Assembly (NCBI GenBank): GCA_033782935.1
Contig: JAWQEG010000079.1
Location: 124,001 to 188,000 of the forward strand
Reading direction: 5' to 3'
DNA from: Petrolisthes cinctipes
Taxonomy: Eukaryota; Arthropoda; Malacostraca; Decapoda; Porcellanidae
Length of the DNA stretch: 64,000 nt
Position numbers and translations under genes: made by a program. Of this stretch, positions 50,348 to 61,505 are shown in pieces. Under the pieces are notes generated by a model. The model ran no database searches. It had not been told where the DNA came from and saw only the letters and a program-made list of their open reading frames with translations. The first letter of the stretch is position 1; the number at the start of each line of letters is the position of its first letter.

Positions 50348-51019
50348 TTGATTTGATTTATTGTTGCTTTTATGTTTTACTGTTTTTGCTTCTATGTATT
50401 ACTGTTTTCTAACTTTACTTTAGTTTTACTGTTTCATTATTTTAGTTTGATTTGATTTATTGTTGCTTTTATGTATTACTGTTTTCTAACTTTAATTTAG
50501 TTTTACTGTTTCATATTAATTTCAGTTTGATTTGATTTATTGTTTGCTTTTATGATTTACTGTTTTCTAATTTTACTTTTAGTTTTACTATTTCATTTTA
50601 ATTTTAGTTTGATTTTGATGTATTGTTTGCTTTTATGTTTGACTGTTTTCTAACTTTACTTTAGTTTTACTGTTTCAATTTAATTTCAGTTTGATTTTGA
50701 TTTATTGTTTGCTTTTATTTTTTACTGTTTACTAACTTTACTGAGAGTTTTATTGTTTCATTTTAATTTTACTGTTTGTTTGTATTTTTTACTGTTTTCT
50801 AACTTTGCAGAGGGTTTTACTATGTCATTCCATTTTCAGTTTGATTTTTATTTACTGTTTTCTTTTATTTTTTACTGTTTTTTTTTTTTACTTTGCTGGG
50901 AGTTTTACTGTTCATTTAATTTCAATTTGATTTTGGTTTACTGTTTCCTTTGGTTTGGTTTACTGATTAATTTTGGTTTTTACTTTTTATTCTGTTTTAC
51001 TGTATGCTTTTGTGTGTAC

Positions 51020-51055
<36 letters not shown>

Positions 51056-51290
51056 AGCTTGAATTCAGTTCTTACTGTTTGCTTTTGTTTGCTGTTTGAT
51101 TCCATTTGATACAATTGTATGATTATAATGAATCTTTGCTCTAGGTCATGATGAATTTACACATTTATTTTTATCTGTCTGTCATGGAGCTCCTGCTCGA
51201 CAGACTGTATTGCTAAAATATAATTCTTATGTACAGTTCATTGTATTTACTATAATAAACAATAAACATTACTTACTTACTTACTTACTT
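50348..51290 (+). mobile_element. T-rich insertion with a LINE-like 3' end
   Basis: About 940 bp of non-satellite DNA. A paralogous empty site exists nearby: at about 51826-51850 the array reads through CATTACAGTGCTTGGTCTG, while here CATTACA is followed by the insert and satellite resumes at CTTGGTCTG. The insert holds an 80-bp T-rich minisatellite, a run of 32 T (51022-51053), then a distinct 3' portion with a short hairpin (CTGTCTG...CGACAGAC). It ends with two AATAAAC and four TTAC repeats. AATAAA followed by a short tandem tail resembles the 3' end of a 5'-truncated non-LTR retrotransposon. No protein domain is present, so the class is tentative. Confidence 0.55.
50351..50960 (+). repeat. 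80-bp T-rich minisatellite
   Basis: About seven imperfect units starting GATTTGATTTATTGTTTGC and containing TTTTACTGTTTTCTAAC and TTTTACTGTTTCA. It decays towards the right into irregular T-rich sequence. The long Phe-rich open frame through it is a composition effect. Confidence 0.8.
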
Positions 51291-52683
51291 GGTCTGTAAA
51301 TATCAACAGTCATTCATTTAGTGGTGGGTTTGGGGGTGTCATTATAGTGCTTGGACTGTGAATATCAACCATCATTTATGTGGTGGTGGGTGTGTGTGTG
51401 TCATTACTGTGCTTGGACTGTAAATATCAACAGTCGTTTATGGGATGGTGGGTGTGTGGGTGTCATTACAGTGCTTAGAATGTAAATATCAACAGTCATT
51501 CATGGGATAGTTGGTGGTATTACAGTGCTTGGACTGTAAATATCAATAGTCATTCAAAGGGTCGTTGGTGTGTGGGTGTCATTACAGTGCCTGGACTGTA
51601 AATATCAACAGTCATTAGTTGGGTGGATGGTGTGTGAGTGTTATTACAGTGCTTAAACTGTTAATATCAACTGTCATTCATGGGGTGGTTGTTGTAAGGG
51701 TCTCATTACAGTGTTTGGAATGTAAATATCAACAGTTATTCATTAGATGGTGGGTGTGTTGGTGTCATTACAGTGCTTAGACTGTAAATATAACCAGTAA
51801 TTTATGGGGTGGTCAGTGTGTGGGTGTCATTACAGTGCTTGGTCTGTAAATATCAACAGTCATTCATTTAGTGGTGGGTTTGGGGGTGTCATTATAGTGC
51901 TTGGACTGTAAATATCAACAGTCTTTTATGGGATGGTGGGTGTGTGAGTGTCATTACAGTGCGTGGAATGTAAATATCAACAGTCATTAATGGGATAGTG
52001 GGTGTTATTACAGTGCTTGGACTGTAAATATCAATAGTCATTCAAAGGGTGGTTGGTGTGTGGGTGTCATTACAGTGCCTGGACTGTAACTATCAACAGT
52101 CATTCATATGGTGGTGGGTGTGTGGGTGTCATTACAGTGTTTGGACTGTAAATATTAACAGTCATTCATGGGGTGGTGGGTGAGTGGGTAATATTACAGT
52201 GCTTGGACTGTAAATATTAACAGTCAGTCATGGAGTGGTGGGTGTGTTGGTGTCATTACAGTGCTTGGACTGTAAGTATCAACAGTCATTCATGGGGTGG
52301 TGGGTGTGTTGGTGTCATTACAGTGCTAGGACTGTAAATATCAACAGTCATTAATGGGGTGGTGGGTGTGTTGGTGTCATTATAGTGCCTAGACTGTAAA
52401 TATCAACAGTCATTCACGGGGTGGTGGGTGTCATTACCGTGCTTTTATTGTAAATATTAACAGTCATTCATTGGGTGGTGGGTGTGTGGGTGTCATTACG
52501 CCGCTTGGACTGTATATATCAACTGTCATTTATTGGGTGTGTGGGTGCTATTACAGTGCTTGTACTGTAAATATCAACAGTCATTCATGGGGTGGGGGTG
52601 TGGGGGTGTTATTACAGTGCTTGGACCGTAAATATCAACAGTCATTCATGGGGTGGTGGGCTGTAAATATGAACCATCATTAA
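51291..52683 (+). repeat. Tandem satellite array, segment 6
   Basis: Same monomer and orientation. It includes the empty-site paralogue of the T-rich insertion. From about 52080 it matches 33652 on. It ends at the TTAA of MITE copy 3. Confidence 0.96.
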
Positions 52684-53293
52684 CCCCTTAGGACCGACTT
52701 CTTTTTTTCTTTTCTTTTTCATCCCTAGCCGACTTCTTGGGGTCAATTTTCAACATTCATGTAGGCAATTTTTGTTTTTACAGAATGAAAGAGTTTGAAT
52801 TTACACACCAGGAACTGAAAACGGGAGCCTCCTAGGTGTACGCGTTTGCGTATGACAGTGCGTCAAAATCCGAATATAAATAAATAGTATCACCTGAAAC
52901 GCATGAAAGAAAACCTCATACGCTCTGCGTACCTGTAAATATGTATATAAACACCTAAATAATGCGTTTAAGTGGTTTTCAGTTATAATAAACGTATTTC
53001 AGTGTAATTTTGTCTGTCTAGACTCTCCTGGAGTAAAGTAGACAGCAGACAGATACGAGAAGCATAAGAAAACACCATGTAGTGGTGAGATATTTGCTTG
53101 TTGGCATACGCAGCTGCCAGACACCACTACCACAGTCAATCCTTTCCTCAAGGACGTTAGCTTTCCATCGTTACCAACGCCAGCTCGCTAGCTACTCGCT
53201 ACAGTTTTTTATAGGTACGTCGACATGTCGGTGATTCGGAGCGAACCATTAATTTTTTTATCACCGATGTGTCGGTCAATCGGTCCTAAGGGG
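52684..53293. mobile_element. piggyBac-like MITE, copy 3 (610 bp)
   Basis: TTAA at 52680-52683 and 53294-53297; inverted ends CCCCTTAGGACCGA. Near-identical to copy 2 at an offset of 18428, including the flanking TATGAACCATCATTAA. Confidence 0.9.
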
Positions 53294-56200
53294 TTAATGG
53301 GGTGGTGGGTGTCATTACAGTGCTTTGACTGTAAATATCAACAGTCATTTATGGTGTAGTGGATGTGTGGGTGTCAATACAGTGCTTGGACTGCAAATAT
53401 CAACAATCATTCATGGGATGGTAGGTGTCATTACAGTATTTGGACTGTAAATATCAACAGTCATTCATGGGGTGGTGGATGTGTGGGTGTCATTTCCTTG
53501 CTTGGACTGTGAATATTAACAGACATTCATGGGGTGGTGGGTGTGTAGGTGTTATTACAATGCTTGGACTGTAAATATCAACGGTCATTGATGGGGTGGT
53601 GGGTGTGTGGGTATCAATACAGTGCTTGGACTGTATATATCAACAGTCATTCATGGGGTCGTGGGTGTGAGGGCGTCATTACAGTGCTTGGACTACAAAT
53701 ATTAATAGTCATTCATGGGGTGGTGGGTGTGTGTGTGTTATTACAGTGCTTGGACCGTAAATATCAACAGTCATTTATGGAGTGGTGGACTGTAAATATC
53801 AACCATCATTAATGGGGTGGTGGGTGTCATTACAGTGCCTTGACTGTAAATATCAACAGTAATTCATGGGGTGGTGGATGTGTATGTGTCATTACAGTGC
53901 TTGGGCTGTAAGTATCAACAGTCATTGATGGGGTTTTGGGTGACATTACAGTGCTTGGACTGTAAATATCAAACATCATTTATTCGGTGGTGGGTGTCAT
54001 TACAGAGCTTTAACTGTAAATATCAACAGTCATTCATGAGGTGGTGGGTGTGTGTGTGTTATTACAGTGCTTGGACCGTAAATATCAACAGTCATTCATG
54101 AAGTGGTGGACTGTAAATATCAACCATCATTAATGGGGTGGTGGGTGTCATTACAGTGCCTTGACTGTAAATATCAATAGTTATTTATAGGGTGGTGGGT
54201 GTGAGGATATCATTACTGTGCTTGGTCTGTAAATATCAACTGTCATTCATGGGGTGTGTCGGTAACATTACAGTGCTTGTACTGTATATATCAACAGTCA
54301 TTCATGGGTTGGTGGGTGTGGGTGTCATTACAGTGCTTGGACTGTAAATATCAACAGTCATTTATGGGGTGGTGGGTGTCATTACAGTGCTTAGACTGTA
54401 AATATCAACAGTCATACATGGGGTGGTGGGTGTGTATGTGTCATTACAGTGCTTGGACTGTAAGTATCAACAATCATTTATGGGGTTGTGGGTGTCATTA
54501 CAGTGCTTGGACTGTAAATATCAACCGTCATTTATCGGGTGGTGTGTGTCATTACAGTGCTTTGACTGTAAATATAAACAGTCATTCATGGGTTGGTGGG
54601 TGCTTGTGTCATTACAGTGCTTGGACTGTATATATTAATAGTCATTCATGGGGTGGTGGGTGTGTGTGTGTTATTACAGTGCTTGGACCGTAAATATCAA
54701 CAGTCATTTATGGAGTGGTGGACTGTAAATATCAACCATCATTAATGGGGTGGTGGGTGTCATTACAGTGCCTTGACTGTAAATATCAACAGTAATTCAT
54801 GGGGTGGTGGATGTGTATGTGTCATTACAGTGCTTGGGCTGTAAGTATCAACAGTCATTGATGGGGTTTTGGGTGACATTACAGTGCTTGGACTGTAAAT
54901 ATCAAACATCATTTATTCGGTGGTGGGTGTCATTACAGAGCTTTAACTGTAAATATCAACAGTCATTCATGAGGTGGTGGGTGTGTGTGTGTTATTACAG
55001 TGCTTGGACCGTAAATATCAACAGTCATTCATGAAGTGGTGGACTGTAAATATCAACCATCATTAATGGGGTGGTGGGTGTCATTACAGTGCCTTGACTG
55101 TAAATATCAATAGTTATTTACAGGGTGGTGGGTGTGAGGATATCATTACTGTGCTTGGTCTGTAAATATCAACTGTCATTCATGGGGTGTGTCGGTAACA
55201 TTACAGTGCTTGTACTGTATATATCAACAGTCATTCATGGGTTGGTGGGTGTGGGTGTCATTACAGTGCTTGGACTGTAAATATCAACAGTCATTTATGG
55301 GGTGGTGGGTGTCATTACAGTGCTTAGACTGTAAATATCAACAGTTATACATGGGGTTGTGGGTGTGTATGTGTCATTACAGTGCTTGGACTGTAAGTAT
55401 CAACAATCATTTATGGGGTTGTGGGTGTCATTACAGTGCTTGGACTGTAAATATCAACCGTCATTTATCGGGTGGTGTGTGTCATTACAGTGCTTTGACT
55501 GTAAATATAAACAGTCATTCATGGGTTGGTGGGTGCTTGTGTCATTACAGTGCTTGGACTGTAATTATCAACAGTCATTATTGGGGTGGTGGGTGTGTGT
55601 GTGTTATTACAGTGCTTGGACCGTAAATATCAACAGTCATTCATGGATGGGTGGACAGTAAATATCAACCATCATTAATGGGGTGGTGGGTGTCATTACA
55701 GTGCCTTGACTGTAAATATCAACAGTCATTCATGGGGTGGTTGATGTGTGGGTGTCATTACAGTGCTTGGACTGCATATATCAACAGTCATTCATGGGGT
55801 GGTGGGTGTCATTACAGTGCCTTGACTGTAAATATCAACAGTCATTCATGGGGTGGTAGATGTGTGGGTGTCATTACAGTGCTTGGACTGTAAATATTAA
55901 CAGACATTTATAGGCTAGTGTGTGTTTGTGTCATTACAATGCTTGGACTGTAAATATCAATGGTCATTGATAGGGTGGTGTGTGTGTGGGTTTCATTACA
56001 GTGCTTAGACTGTATATATCAACAGTCATTCATGGGGTTGTAGGTGTGAGGGAGTCATTACAGTGCTTGGACAACAAATATCAATAGTCATTCATAGGGT
56101 GGTGGGTGTGAGGGTGTCATTACAATGCTTGGACTGTTAATATCAACAGTCATTTATGGGATGGTTGGTGTCATTATTGTGCTTGGACTGTAAATATCAA

Positions 56201-57004
56201 AAGTCATTCATTGGGTGGTGGGTGTGTGGGTGTTCTTACAGTGCTTGGACTGTAAACATCAACAGTCATTTATGGGGTGGTGGGGGTGTTGGTGTCATTA
56301 CAGTGCTTTGATTGTAAATATCAACAGTCATACATGGGGTGGTGGGTGTGTATGTGTCATTACAGTGCTTGGACTGTAAGTATCAACAGTCATTTATGGG
56401 GTTGTGGGTGTCATTACAGTGCTTGGACTGTAAATATCAACAGTCATTCATGGGTTGGTGGGTGTGTGTGTTATTACAGTGCTTGGACCGTAAATATCAA
56501 CAGTCATTCATGGAGTGGTGGACTGTAAATATCAACCATCATTAATGGGGTGGTGGGTGTCATTACAGAGCCTTGACTGTAAATATCAACAGTCATTCAT
56601 GGGGTGGTGGATGTGTAGGTGTCATTACAGTGCTTGGACTACAAACATCAATAGTCATTTATAGTGTGGTGGGTGTGAGGATGTCATTACAGTGCTTGGT
56701 CTGTAAATATCAACTGTCATTCATTGAGTGTGTCGGTAACATTACAGTGCTTGTTCTGTATATATCAACAGTCATTAATGGGTTGGTGGGTGTGGGTGTC
56801 ATTACAGTGCTTGGACTGTAAATATCAACAGTCATTCATGGGGTGGTGCGTGTGAGGGTGTCATTACAGTGCTTGGATTATAAATATCAATAGTAATTCA
56901 TAGGGTGTTGGGTGTGAGGGTGTCATTACAGTGCTTAGACTGTAAATATCAACAGTCATACATGGGGTGGTGGGTGTGTATGTGTCATTACAGTGCTTGG
57001 ACTG
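53294..57004 (+). repeat. Tandem satellite array, segment 7
   Basis: Same monomer and orientation, mirroring 34866-37606. This is the right edge of the array in this window. Confidence 0.96.
53800..55665 (+). repeat. 933-bp tandem duplication, private to the derived copy
   Basis: 53800-54732 and 54733-55665 match at an offset of 933 and share CTTGGGCTGTAAGTATC, which the source copy near 35470 has as CTTGGACTGTAAG. The duplication therefore arose after the segmental copy. Confidence 0.85.
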
Positions 57005-57791
57005 TGTAAGGGAATAGGCAAACGGGCAATAAGTAAGTAATTACTTGTATGGGTTCGAACTAATGGATGGCGTTTTCAAGTTCATTTCGAGCTACATCCG
57101 AGTTATCTTGGAGTTTCTTGTGCATCCCATTCCTCACTAGACTCGCAACCTCCAAACACGACGGTAAGACCATTCCGTGATGTTATATTGGTATTGTGAA
57201 GTGAAACTTATTTACTGTGTTTCTCCAAAATAACTTTAGTTTTCTGAGTGCTTTTTGTTTAAGTTTGCGTGTCATCCGTGACTCATTGATTAATAGTGGG
57301 ACTGTGCTAATTATTATTACTGTGATTTTTAACATTGGAGGCGGGATCCTACCCTCGTCAAGGGCCAGGCGAGAGAGGCATCCTGTACCTGATTTCCTGT
57401 ACTCCTGTATGTTTTGTGGAAAGTGACCCCCTCAACCTTGTGGAGTGATATCCCCTGCCAGTGGAGTCCGTGGTGGAGAGTGTGAGGCCCAGAGCCGGTG
57501 AGGTGATAGCAGACGCGAGCTGGTGTGGCCAGTAGAGCACCTCCAAACAGTCTCCGTGACCGTGTGGCTGGTGTTAGTGCCGTACTCCTGTACGTTTAAT
57601 GACAGGGAAGTGCTCTGGCAGGGAGTTGATTTAATGTATATTCGAAGATTAATGTTGTGGGGGACACCTCTGATATGTATGTTATCCAATATATATATTG
57701 TAAATAAATGTATATAGTTTTCTCCTCGTTTCCCTCAGCCTCAGATTGGTGAGAACTCAATAAGATAAAAGATCCTGGTTATTACTTTACA
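57005..57791 (+). repeat. 5' LTR of B2
   Basis: 787 bp, without the 11-bp segment of the B1 3' LTR, so it derives from the B1 5' LTR. About three substitutions separate them (for example CCAAAATAAC versus CCAGAATAAC). The hairpin primer-binding site follows at 57792-57810. Confidence 0.93.
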
Positions 57792-59799
57792 CTGGCGACC
57801 TCGCCAGGATGAGTGCTTACCTCTCTGTTGCGGAGGATATAGGGCTGATTTATACATTTGTTTACGGTAAGGGCCATTTTGTTGTATGTATAACGTGTGG
57901 CTTGTTTTCCCGCCATGGGTAGTTTGTTGTCCTTGGGGCCCGGAGACAAACTTTGTGTACTCCGTGTATACATTTGTGTGCTTGTATATTCAGTGTATAC
58001 TTATTTTCCATATCATTGATTAAGCCTAGTCTCCTGTAGGTAGTTCCTTGTGCTGTCTTCCGGCCGGGAAGAGAGGACTATCAGTTAGTAGGGTTACTAG
58101 GAATCATGATCGTTTGCTATCGTCACAAATAGCCAGTTTTCTAATCTGTATGTGAGTATAGTACACCAGTACTTCTCGCTTAGCCATCCAAGGCTATTTG
58201 AGTCTAGTCAAGTTATTATTTACCCTTGTTGTCTTTTATTGTTTGTAATGGATCTCTCTATTGATGGCCTTAAGGCTCAAGCTGAGTCCCTAGGTCTCAC
58301 AGGTGCAGATGTTGCGAAATTTGTTATGCAGCAGCAGGCTATAGCTAGAGAGGAAAGAGCGTTAGAAAGAGAGGAAAGAGAGAAAGAAAGAGCTCGTGAA
58401 GAGCGATTAGAGAAATTAAGATTAGAAAACTCTCTTGAGTTAGCTAAATTAAATAACCCCCAGGCTAATACCTTAACCCCAGCTCTCCCCGAACCTAGTA
58501 AACCTACACTACCCTTCTATAAAGACGGGGAAGATATTTCATCCTACCTTATAAGGTTTGAAAGGATTGCCAGCCTTTTAGCTATTAAGAAGGATACTTA
58601 CGCAGTTCGCCTTGGTAGTCTTCTTACCGGGAAGTGTGTAGACATTTATACTAGCCTGTCACCAGAGATAACAGAAGACTACGACCTCCTGAAAGCAGCT
58701 CTTTTAAGAGGTTTCTGTAAAACCCCTGATAGTTATCGTCAGGAATTTAAATTTGTTAAGATAAAGTTCGGGGAAACCTATGATACATTTTCAATACAAC
58801 TTGGGCGTTTATTAGACCAGTGGATGGCCTCTTGTAATGTTCAGAGTGAGTACGAGTCCTTAAGAAATTTTCTCCTTCTAGACCAGTTTTTATCATCGCT
58901 TTCCCCGGACTTGAGGATCTTCATCAAGGAGCACAGTGTGACTAGTCTGAAGGAAGCTGTGACCCTGGCTGATAACTGGGCATCGGCTCATGGTGCATAC
59001 CCAAAGAATAAGTTTGATGGCAATAAAGGTAAGAAATTCGCTTCATCCTTTAGTACAACCCAAACTGCTCAGTCTGAACCTAATAAACCATTATCACAGC
59101 CTCAGACTAGCCTCACAGCTTCCTTTAGGAGGGATTATACTAACGTAACATGTCATGGATGTGGGGAGAAGGGGCATATCAAACCACGGTGTCCTAAGAA
59201 CCCCACTGCTTTTAAACAAAATCCCTCAATGATTACTGAAGTACAGAGAATTGGATATTGTTTTAAAGATAGTCAACCTCCTGAGTATACTACTTGTGGA
59301 ACGGTGAATGGTGTTTGGGTATCTACTATAATCAGAGATTCAGGTTGTTCTTGTATACTAGTGTCGGAAGATGTTCTCCCCGATATGGATGTGACGGGAT
59401 GTAGACTTGTAGAAGTGTCTGATTACCTAGGTCGTCGAGACTATTTTCCTGAAGTACGGTGTTATATCAAATGTCCCTACTACACTGGGTGGGCCAATGT
59501 ACTTCGAGCCCCTATATCGTTCTGTTGTGTTCTGATTGGGAATGTGCCCGGTGCTCGTAAACTTTGTGAAGAGGAAAGTGAAAGTGCAGAGGCCAGTGAA
59601 GTCGTTAACGCTGTTCAGACTAGGTCAGCACGTGATAAAAAGATACATCCTTTAGTTTTACCCAAAGTAGCTCCACTGGATATAACCCCACAACAGTTTG
59701 CTAAACTTCAGGAATCTTGCCCTACACTTTCGTCTATCAGAGCCAAGGTACTATCAGGTGAAACGAAAGTTGCACGGAATGGAAGTGCTTTCATGTACA
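57005..59799 (+). mobile_element. Truncated copy of the integrase-first retrotransposon (element B2)
   Basis: Same 5' LTR, primer-binding site, leader and gag as B1 at an offset of 19398. The left flank is the same satellite monomer, so it arose by duplication of B1 and not by a new insertion. Only one LTR is present. The break is at 59799, equal to B1 40401. Confidence 0.95.
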
Positions 59800-59837
59800 G
59801 CTCCGGACAGATCAAGGGACCCCACCTCTTCCACTAG
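58248..59837 (+). pseudogene. Gag and protease of B2, truncated
   Basis: ATG at 58248 corresponds to B1 38850. The translation matches B1 as far as SAFMY, covering the coiled coil, capsid region, CCHC knuckle and DSG protease motif, and stops before the integrase zinc domain. The last 12 codons come from unrelated flank and end at TAG (59835-59837). Integrase, RT and RNase H are missing. No internal stops. Confidence 0.9.
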
Positions 59838-61190
59838 CTACTTGGTGTGAGCCTCAGTGGATCTGGTATCACTGGCAGGTGGAGGGGGGGAGGGGAGAAA
59901 TGTGGGCGGAGTTATATAGGGGGTAATGTGGAGGCGTTACCAATGTTGAGCCATCCAGAAATTTGAATCCCGAACCACTTGTGATCATGGATGTGAACCA
60001 CTCACTGGAAGGTGGTAGGAGGGGTTGGGTTGAGGAGAGGGTGTAAAGCTTCACAAGTGATCGAGTAGTAGTATTATAGATGGAGAGAATTATTGGATCA
60101 AGTAGCTAAAGATTATAAACGAACAAAGCCGACTGTCGCCTTTATTATGTTTTCTTCTGTAATCTAAATCCAACTCTGATGCTACATTCTATAGGATATT
60201 ATTTATTATTGGAAATAAATCCAGATTTTACGTAATACAATTCACACGACACCATTATTTTATGACTAATATATCAAGCCAGGCACCACCTACACAGTGT
60301 TGAAATAAATTTCAAGTAAATCCTTTATCGTTACCCTGTATTATTCACGACATTTTCTAAGAAACTTTTAGTGTGTAACTGGTTACCAAAGGATAATAGT
60401 TATATAGTGTAAGTTAATCTTTACCCAATAACCACTCCATCTGTTCTCCCCCACCCCATCCTCCCTTATTCCATTCGCTGTTTCCTCTCCCTCCTTCCCA
60501 GCAATCCTTTACTCTCCATCTTACCACCATCACCAACATTCTGTGTGTTGCTGCATAATCTGTTAATGCGCAAACAAGACCAGAATAGAAATAAAAGTGA
60601 TATTTGGTATGGAAATACAATCCGTTATATATGACGAATATATTTATTACCCTTATTTATTTATCTGAGGTCAACATTCAGACGCCGGTGTTAGTGAACC
60701 AATCACAAGATTTAGAGGATATTGTGTCAGCACTAATGTTATTACTAATTAAAACAGGGAAAAATTGAAATAAGACATTTATTGGTTATTGTTTACATGA
60801 CTTGTCAGTTTAGGTGAAAACTCCACAAGTCCTCGTTACGAAGCCTTCCACACCCATAACCCAACTGTGACTGTAGGCACCACACTGTAAATGATGAACA
60901 CGTTATATGTATAGTTGTTGTTATTAATTGGTGTCATACAATTATAATACCTGTTAACTTAATATAACCTCAAGGTCGAAGTAAAAACTTCGACCTCACG
61001 TTTGCATTAAGCATGCGTAATGTTTTTTTTTTATTATTATTATAATCACCTGGATATGTATTGCTTTAGACTCTTAGCCACGATGAGATACAGTGTATAC
61101 ACTATTTATATACGGTACACTTCTATGAACACATTAAGGCTTGAAATACTGTAGATTACATATTTCATGTTCTTACTCATCAATTTGTTA
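59800..61190. other. Unique DNA right of the array, no gene recognised
   Basis: No satellite and no protein similarity that I can see. The first bases include GATCAAGGGACCC (59810-59822), which also occurs in B1 integrase at 40908-40920. It has a G-rich patch near 59880, a hairpin at 60973 and a T/A run near 61023. Short open frames (59869-60054 and 60414-60620, minus strand) look random. Confidence 0.6.
60973..60996. other. Perfect 10-bp hairpin
   Basis: AGGTCGAAGT, 4-nt AAAA loop, ACTTCGACCT. Function unknown; it may be a relic of an inverted-repeat element. Confidence 0.6.
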
Positions 61191-61505
61191 CTAGTATCGT
61201 GTCCAGCCACCCTCCTTCTCAATGACAGCCTGCAGTCGCTCGGGCATTGAGGCACCATGTCTTCTCACTATATCGGGTTTTCCCCGAAAAATCTCCCACT
61301 GTTCTCTGGTGTGCCGTAACAACTCTGCTGTGGTTCTCTCTCGTTCCGGCTCCCACGTGTTAACAATAAAACCCCATAGATTTTCTATGGGGTTCATATC
61401 ACAGTTCTAACTAGACCAATCTATCACTTGCAAATTATCTTGAGCAGCAAACCATTCTTGAACTATCCTGGCCATATGGATAGGGCATTGGTCGTGTTTA
61501 GGACA
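61191..61505 (-). pseudogene. Tc1/mariner-type transposase, C-terminal fragment
   Basis: The minus-strand frame ends GGWTRY and holds NPIENLW, WEPERERT and the EIFRGKPDIVRRH-type tail of Tc1-like transposases. Upstream in the same frame are HDQCPIH and an EWF block, carrying the second catalytic Asp. An in-frame TAG sits between that block and NPIENLW. From that Asp to the Glu of NPIE there are 35 residues, one more than classical Tc1 (34). The N-terminal half, with the DNA-binding domains and the first Asp, is absent. It belongs to the same family as the fragment at 63339-63855. Confidence 0.85.

Larger units (their letters stand above)
52080..59799 (+). repeat. Segmental duplication, derived copy
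   Basis: Second copy of 33652-40401. Its MITE differs from the source by about three bases in 610 and its LTR by about three in 787. It carries a private 933-bp tandem duplication. It stops inside the integrase-side coding region of the retrotransposon, where unique DNA begins. Confidence 0.92.

Noticed and set aside
50705..51109. 134-codon Phe/Leu-rich frame in the T-rich insertion
   Set aside because: Product of T-run composition and the 80-bp minisatellite; it looks membrane-like only because TTT codes for Phe.
1..57004. Dozens of open frames of 60-261 codons in the satellite
   Set aside because: They all translate the same monomer in rotating frames; start codons are incidental ATG (CATTCATGGGG) or alternative codons, and lengths change with monomer slips. 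No domain or codon bias supports coding.
1..57004. CRISPR-like appearance of regular repeats
   Set aside because: Units are contiguous diverged copies of one monomer with no unique spacers and no cas genes; the DNA is eukaryotic.
59869..60054. 61-codon minus-strand frame rich in Ser and Pro
   Set aside because: Reading of a G-rich plus-strand patch; no motif, no splice or promoter context.
60414..60620. Minus-strand frame with a Gly/Trp-rich end (GGWGGGEQMEW) as a second exon for the signal-peptide exon
   Set aside because: The one AG acceptor I checked upstream of it leads to an early stop when joined in phase 1, and composition is simple-sequence.
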